A stretch of 45,328 nucleotides of DNA from contig NZ_CBQR020000063.1 of the NCBI RefSeq assembly GCF_000455485.1, forward strand, positions 61,953 through 107,280, written 5' to 3'. Shown here in pieces: positions 42,357 to 45,328 of this stretch. The notes under the pieces were generated by a model. The model was not told where the DNA came from. It worked only from the letters and a program-made list of their open reading frames with translations, and ran no database searches. Both the position numbers and the translations under genes were made by a program. The DNA comes from Gorillibacterium massiliense. Lineage in GTDB: Bacteria; Bacillota; Bacilli; Paenibacillales; NBRC-103111. Every line of letters begins with the position of its first letter. Within the stretch, counting starts at the first letter, position 1.

Positions 42357-42677
42357 GTGGAGAATCTTATTACGTTGAGAAAAATACTGAATAATATTGA
42401 ACAATTCGAGTGGTCAGATGCATTATTTCTTCCTGAAGATGAGACGTGGGATTTAGATACAAGAGGTTCTATACTTGATCCCGATGATGTAGAGGATGAC
42501 AGTGATGAAGTACCCGAATTTGCAAGGAAAAATAATTTAATGTATGCGTTAGACATTCAAACGATAAAAGGAATAGTTAAAAATGCCTTTTTGCAAAAGG
42601 TTAAATGTACAGATGAAGAATTAATGGAAGCCTTTTTATATTACTATGATCATGACGCTTTTATCGTAATGAAATAA
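42357..42677 (+). CDS. DUF7716-like small protein, possible immunity protein
   Basis: The 106-residue acidic protein begins with LRKILNNIEQFEWSDALFLP, then EDETWDLDTRGSILDPDD, and ends ELMEAFLYYYDHDAFIV. This fits the layout of DUF7716 proteins as I recall it (a 'flp...w..dt...ld.dd' stretch and a final 'yYyDhDaFi'); confidence in the family name is modest. The start is GTG 42357 behind GAGGGGAG. A fragment of the same gene lies at 41228-41313, 1.1 kb upstream. Confidence 0.75.
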   Translation: MENLITLRKILNNIEQFEWSDALFLPEDETWDLDTRGSILDPDDVEDDSDEVPEFARKNNLMYALDIQTIKGIVKNAFLQKVKCTDEELMEAFLYYYDHDAFIVMK

Positions 42678-42795
42678 ATGAATCGTCTTTGTACTTTGGT
42701 GTAAACAATGCTTATGATAGTGAATAATTTCACATTTGAAGTTTGGGCAGAAGGATTGGAGCAAAGGAATAAACTAATTTTTTATGGAGGTAATA

Positions 42796-43773
42796 ATGCT
42801 GAATCGCAATAAACTAACGACGGCGTATAAAAAATACAATAAAAACTTTGCCGACGGAGCCATATTCGCACAGAGCAAAATGGAATATGAAGAGATTAAA
42901 AGTGAAATTATTGATATTGTTGAATCGAATAACGTGGATAAGGATCATATCTTGTTGCTAGATTTGGGAGCGATTTTCTCCTATTACCTGTCGAAATGGA
43001 AAGAAGATGTGTTGGTCAACGGAGGGCAGGGGATTGACGGATTAAAACAGATGCAAATCACCTTGTTTTATCAGTGCGTGTCTCAGGAGCTTTACAAGGT
43101 TCGTTATCCCGATATGATGGTAGATTATACATTTAAAGAGATCATCGCAACCTTAATCCATTTCACGATGTACGGGTGGGAGAAGGAGGAAAGAGTATTA
43201 TTTGACTTTATTGCTGATCATTTGGATGAGGCCTCTATTTCGGCGAATGATTGGAATAAGCATACCTGGTTCCTGCTGGAGCTCTACCTGCGATTTAGAA
43301 ATAAAACCATTCTGGGAATCAATGAGGATGTTTATGTTACTGTCAGTGAGGAATTTATGGAATGCGAAGTCGAAAACGATCTGATTCCTGAGGATCTTGA
43401 TATTTATGGGGAAGTCCTTGAACGATGGACAACACCGGATGAGGAAGAGATAGCAGCATTGATAAGCAAGATGATCATTTATCATTCTGAGCGGGCCTCG
43501 GAGCTAGGGAAATCTATTGAATTCGGCGATTACAGGTATGGATTTTATCCTTATGAAATATTGTTCCTTCTTCATGTTAGGAAAAAGCAAGGGTTGCCAG
43601 TTCCCAATCAATTTAACGAGTTATTGATGAATACACCGGAGGCGAATGTGGTGTTTGAAGATCCCGAACCTTATCCGGTTAGTGATCCTAATCTTGAGCA
43701 GATCGTTAATTTTTATCGCAAAAATTATCCGGACTATGCTCCGAATAAGTATGAAGATGAGCTATTTCAATAA
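42796..43773 (+). CDS. Hypothetical protein, paralogue 2 of an immunity-like pair
   Basis: This 325-residue protein is homologous end to end to the product of 39679-40656 and has the same length. The C-terminal third and the central FYQCVSQELYKVRYPDMMV and FTMYGWEKEE blocks are strongly conserved, while the N-terminal 60 residues and the 190-235 region vary more. That is the usual pattern for immunity paralogues with different specificity (inference). The start ATG 42796 follows GGAGG at five bases; an upstream ATG at 42784 overlaps the ribosome site. It has slightly higher GC than its paralogue. Confidence 0.8.
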   Translation: MLNRNKLTTAYKKYNKNFADGAIFAQSKMEYEEIKSEIIDIVESNNVDKDHILLLDLGAIFSYYLSKWKEDVLVNGGQGIDGLKQMQITLFYQCVSQELYKVRYPDMMVDYTFKEIIATLIHFTMYGWEKEERVLFDFIADHLDEASISANDWNKHTWFLLELYLRFRNKTILGINEDVYVTVSEEFMECEVENDLIPEDLDIYGEVLERWTTPDEEEIAALISKMIIYHSERASELGKSIEFGDYRYGFYPYEILFLLHVRKKQGLPVPNQFNELLMNTPEANVVFEDPEPYPVSDPNLEQIVNFYRKNYPDYAPNKYEDELFQ

Positions 43774-43815
43774 TATGTACGAGTTGTGAAAACAGGTTTT
43801 AAGGATGGTGATGGG

Positions 43816-44166
43816 ATGTCAACAATACTAGTATTGGTAGAGCAAGACGATAATTTGATAAAATACCTTCCCATAATAAAGAAAAATACGAACCAAAGCT
43901 TTTCTGAAATAAGAAGCAGCATTAACGCTGGCACTCCAATAATGAAGTGTATTTTATTCAGAGATGAAGCGGAGGATAAAAAGTTGAAGCTGCTAATTGA
44001 CGAGCTAGATAAATTAGGAGCGCGACTAAAGCTTTTTGAAGACCAAGTAGATAAGAATAGCGAGGTTCCAATGGACTATCTACTGAATAGATTCAATAGG
44101 TTTAGCGAAATACAGAAACAAAATAAAAGGTTAGATGATTTGATGTACGGTGAAGATGAGAACTGA
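43816..44166 (+). CDS. Small protein with an L7/L12 C-terminal-domain-like pattern
   Basis: The 116-residue protein has SFSEIRSSINAGTPIMKCIL, then EDKKLKLLIDELDKLGARLK, resembling the 'vk.lv...p..ik......a..l...l...GA.v.l' pattern of the ribosomal L7/L12 C-terminal fold. Small stand-alone copies of this fold occur in bacterial accessory loci. The C-terminus is a charged helix. The function is unknown. The start ATG 43816 has AAGGATGG upstream; an alternative start at 43786 lies 12 bases after paralogue 2. It may be co-transcribed with that gene. Confidence 0.7.
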   Translation: MSTILVLVEQDDNLIKYLPIIKKNTNQSFSEIRSSINAGTPIMKCILFRDEAEDKKLKLLIDELDKLGARLKLFEDQVDKNSEVPMDYLLNRFNRFSEIQKQNKRLDDLMYGEDEN

Positions 44167-44187
44167 ATTTCTGCATTTAAGGTAGTG

Positions 44188-44334
44188 ATGATGGGCAAAG
44201 CCGATTATGGTCGGATAGGTTTGGAGGTTCACCATAAACTGATAACATTATATCCCAGGTATCAAGCCAGGGATCGTGTTGACTATTATTATGGCGAAGC
44301 TACTGTGGCCGAGAAGTGGAAAGGCTTATTGTAA
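44188..44334 (+). pseudogene. Fragment of a second cupin gene (C-terminal end)
   Basis: A 48-codon frame ends RDRVDYYYGEATVAEKWKGL, matching GDRVDYYDGEASVAEKWEAL at the end of the intact cupin gene (37889-38425). The first ~28 codons do not clearly match. It has its own AAGGTAG site and could be translated. It marks the right border of the island. Confidence 0.65.
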
Positions 44335-44396
44335 AAAAATATCGAGGAAATGATGAGGGAAAGTATGATGAGCAGCAATGAACTAGCGGTTGTCGT
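44272..44396 (+). repeat. Right copy of island-border duplication
   Basis: This is the counterpart of 38321-38440: cupin 3' end, a diverged ~40-base spacer and the ycxB-like start. Here the cupin part is a fragment and the ycxB-like gene is intact. Confidence 0.8.
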
Positions 44397-44940
44397 ACGA
44401 TTAACAAGTAAGGACATCAGGAATTACCAGTTCTCTTTTTTGTATAAGAGAGGAGTTTTTGGAATATTCACTCTGCTGTTTCTCCTCTCGTTCTGCTTTG
44501 TCGGATACAGTATCACTATCGGCAATGTTTCCGAGATTCCGCCTATGGCGTGGGCTTTGGTGTTGTTTTATTTGCTTTTCATAATCGCTTTGCTGCTTAA
44601 TTCCAAGAAGACAAGCAACAATAAATTTGTGAGTGAAGAGAAGACCTACCGGTTCACCGACGATGATTTTCGAATGGAGTCCGCGTCGACCAATCAAAAA
44701 ATAAACTGGGCTGATATTAAAAAGTACGTCATTACAAAAAACGGACTCTCCCTGTTCGTATCGGCCAATTCCGCGCATTTGATTCCACTGGCATCCATGT
44801 CGAATGCAGATAGGGACACCTTGATCCGGTTGGTTGTCTCGAAAGTTCCACAGCAAAAGAGGAACGTCCTGCCTTCTATTTTTTTCTATCTGTTGATCTT
44901 TTTGGTGGTAATCGGGATCATTCAATTTATGTCGAAATGA
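44368..44940 (+). CDS. YcxB-like membrane protein
   Basis: The 190-residue protein has two adjacent membrane helices (FGIFTLLFLLSFCFVGYSI and MAWALVLFYLLFIIALLL), a cytoplasmic domain with the YcxB-like pattern (KTYRFTDDDFRMES, KINWADIKKYVITKNGLSLF, AHLIPLASMSNADRDTLI) and a third helix at the C-terminus (IFFYLLIFLVVIGIIQF). The function is unknown. The start is ATG 44368, chosen because GAGGGA precedes it and because the duplicated copy at 38412 begins at the same codon. The upstream in-frame ATGs at 44350-44365 are less likely. Confidence 0.82.
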   Translation: MSSNELAVVVRLTSKDIRNYQFSFLYKRGVFGIFTLLFLLSFCFVGYSITIGNVSEIPPMAWALVLFYLLFIIALLLNSKKTSNNKFVSEEKTYRFTDDDFRMESASTNQKINWADIKKYVITKNGLSLFVSANSAHLIPLASMSNADRDTLIRLVVSKVPQQKRNVLPSIFFYLLIFLVVIGIIQFMSK

Positions 44941-44970
44941 GAGAGACAATGGAATAGGGTTTCCGGAATA

Positions 44971-45016
44971 TAAAACGGCCCGGCAGGGAGCCTTTGCGGC
45001 TATCTGTTGGGCCGTT
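44971..45016 (-). terminator. Hairpin terminator after the topoisomerase gene
   Basis: AACGGCCC pairs with GGGCCGTT, with an AGCC/GGCT inner stem. On the minus strand it is followed by TTTTATA, so it best serves the leftward topB-like gene; the convergent ycxB-like gene ends just before it. Confidence 0.65.
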
Positions 45017-45053
45017 ATTGGTGTAAGCGAAGAGGGGGACAGTTGGGGAAAGG

Positions 45054-45328
45054 TTAGTTTCGTTCCAGCTCCAATGCGCCGGTGACGGTGTTTTTCAGCA
45101 CGAGCCTCGCCTCGAAAGGTTCATCTGTTTGGCTTTTGAACTTCAACTTGCCGGTTTTGCCTTTTTCGATTAAGGCTTTGATCATGCTGTCGGATAGCTC
45201 CTTACCGAAGCTTTCTTTCCAAATCACGAAGCCGCAGCCGGTCTTGTAGTTGCTGCAGCCGTAGCCCTTGCGGCCCATGAAGATGCGGCCGCCGCAGCCC
45301 GGGCGCGGGCAGGCGCCGACGCCGGCTG
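45054..45328 (-). CDS. topB: DNA topoisomerase III, C-terminal zinc-ribbon end (cut by window edge)
   Basis: The frame stays open to the window edge. The visible 91 codons contain a four-cysteine zinc ribbon (ACPRPGCGGRIFMGRKGYGC, SNYKTGC) followed by GFVIWKESFGKELSDSMIKA, LIEKGKTGKLKFKSQ and FEARLVL. This is the end of Bacillales type IA topoisomerase III proteins, where the 'GYGCSN(W/Y)K.GC.FVIWK' module and a 'GKTxxlkgFkSk' module close the protein. An internal Met at 45278 is not the start. The catalytic part lies outside the window, so assignment rests on the tail alone. Confidence 0.75.
   Translation of the reverse strand, partial: AGVGACPRPGCGGRIFMGRKGYGCSNYKTGCGFVIWKESFGKELSDSMIKALIEKGKTGKLKFKSQTDEPFEARLVLKNTVTGALELERN

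Noticed and set aside
42708-42812. 34-codon frame (MLMIVNNFTFEVWAEGLEQR...) before paralogue 2
   Set aside because: It has no clear ribosome site, overlaps the next gene start and has no recognised relative; it may be a relic, but this cannot be supported.

Overview
The window looks like a chromosome segment from a spore-forming Bacillales bacterium, most likely Paenibacillaceae. Supporting signs are a BrxA/BrxB-type bacilliredoxin, a YneF-family protein, a SodF-like superoxide dismutase, HAAS/PadR and YesN-type regulators, strong AGGAGG-like ribosome binding sites, many TTG/GTG starts and moderately high GC. No rRNA, tRNA, insertion sequence or CRISPR array was found. The two window ends cut a diacylglycerol-kinase-like gene (left, minus strand) and the 3' end of a probable topoisomerase III gene (right, minus strand).

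Bases 1-13,400 are housekeeping backbone: dagK-like fragment, bacilliredoxin, nadE, a small protein, acpS, glpK with a candidate cre site in its leader, a membrane protein, mutY, a secreted repeat protein, sodA, an alpha/beta hydrolase and a GNAT enzyme. A tightly packed run follows: DUF402 phosphatase, rnhA, queG, ogt and a degenerate HD-GYP protein. Bases 13,600-24,200 hold two MFS exporters, yneF, folE, a PadR/HAAS pair whose membrane protein ends in about 18 pentapeptide-like AIGxx units, a second (SodF-like) superoxide dismutase, an IclR regulator, and a two-component system with a secreted PepSY-like protein. The sensor kinase of that system is broken by a one-base frameshift.

Bases 24,300-38,430 carry aconitase, an amidase-domain protein, ddl, a small protein, uvsE (3' end frameshifted), an inositol-monophosphatase-family gene, a YesN-type response regulator overlapping a GH3 beta-N-acetylhexosaminidase, a CheX-like protein, a membrane metallophosphoesterase and a cupin. 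The iclR and acnA promoters share a near-identical 17-bp inverted repeat (GTTTCAT-N3-RTGAAAC), which suggests that this IclR protein controls both itself and aconitase.

Bases 38,440-44,270 form an AT-rich accessory island of immunity-like genes: three SUKH (SMI1/KNR4) genes, one of them decayed; a pair of 325-residue paralogues; a DUF7716-like gene plus a fragment of it; and several unrecognised small proteins. No toxin gene is present. The island is bordered by two diverged copies of the same ~120-bp junction (cupin 3' end plus YcxB-like 5' end). The left border keeps an intact cupin and a truncated ycxB start; the right border keeps a truncated cupin end and an intact ycxB. This is what would be seen if the middle of a tandemly duplicated cupin-ycxB pair had been replaced by the island. 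This region is the best candidate for an undescribed system, probably an orphan immunity array that grows by duplication.
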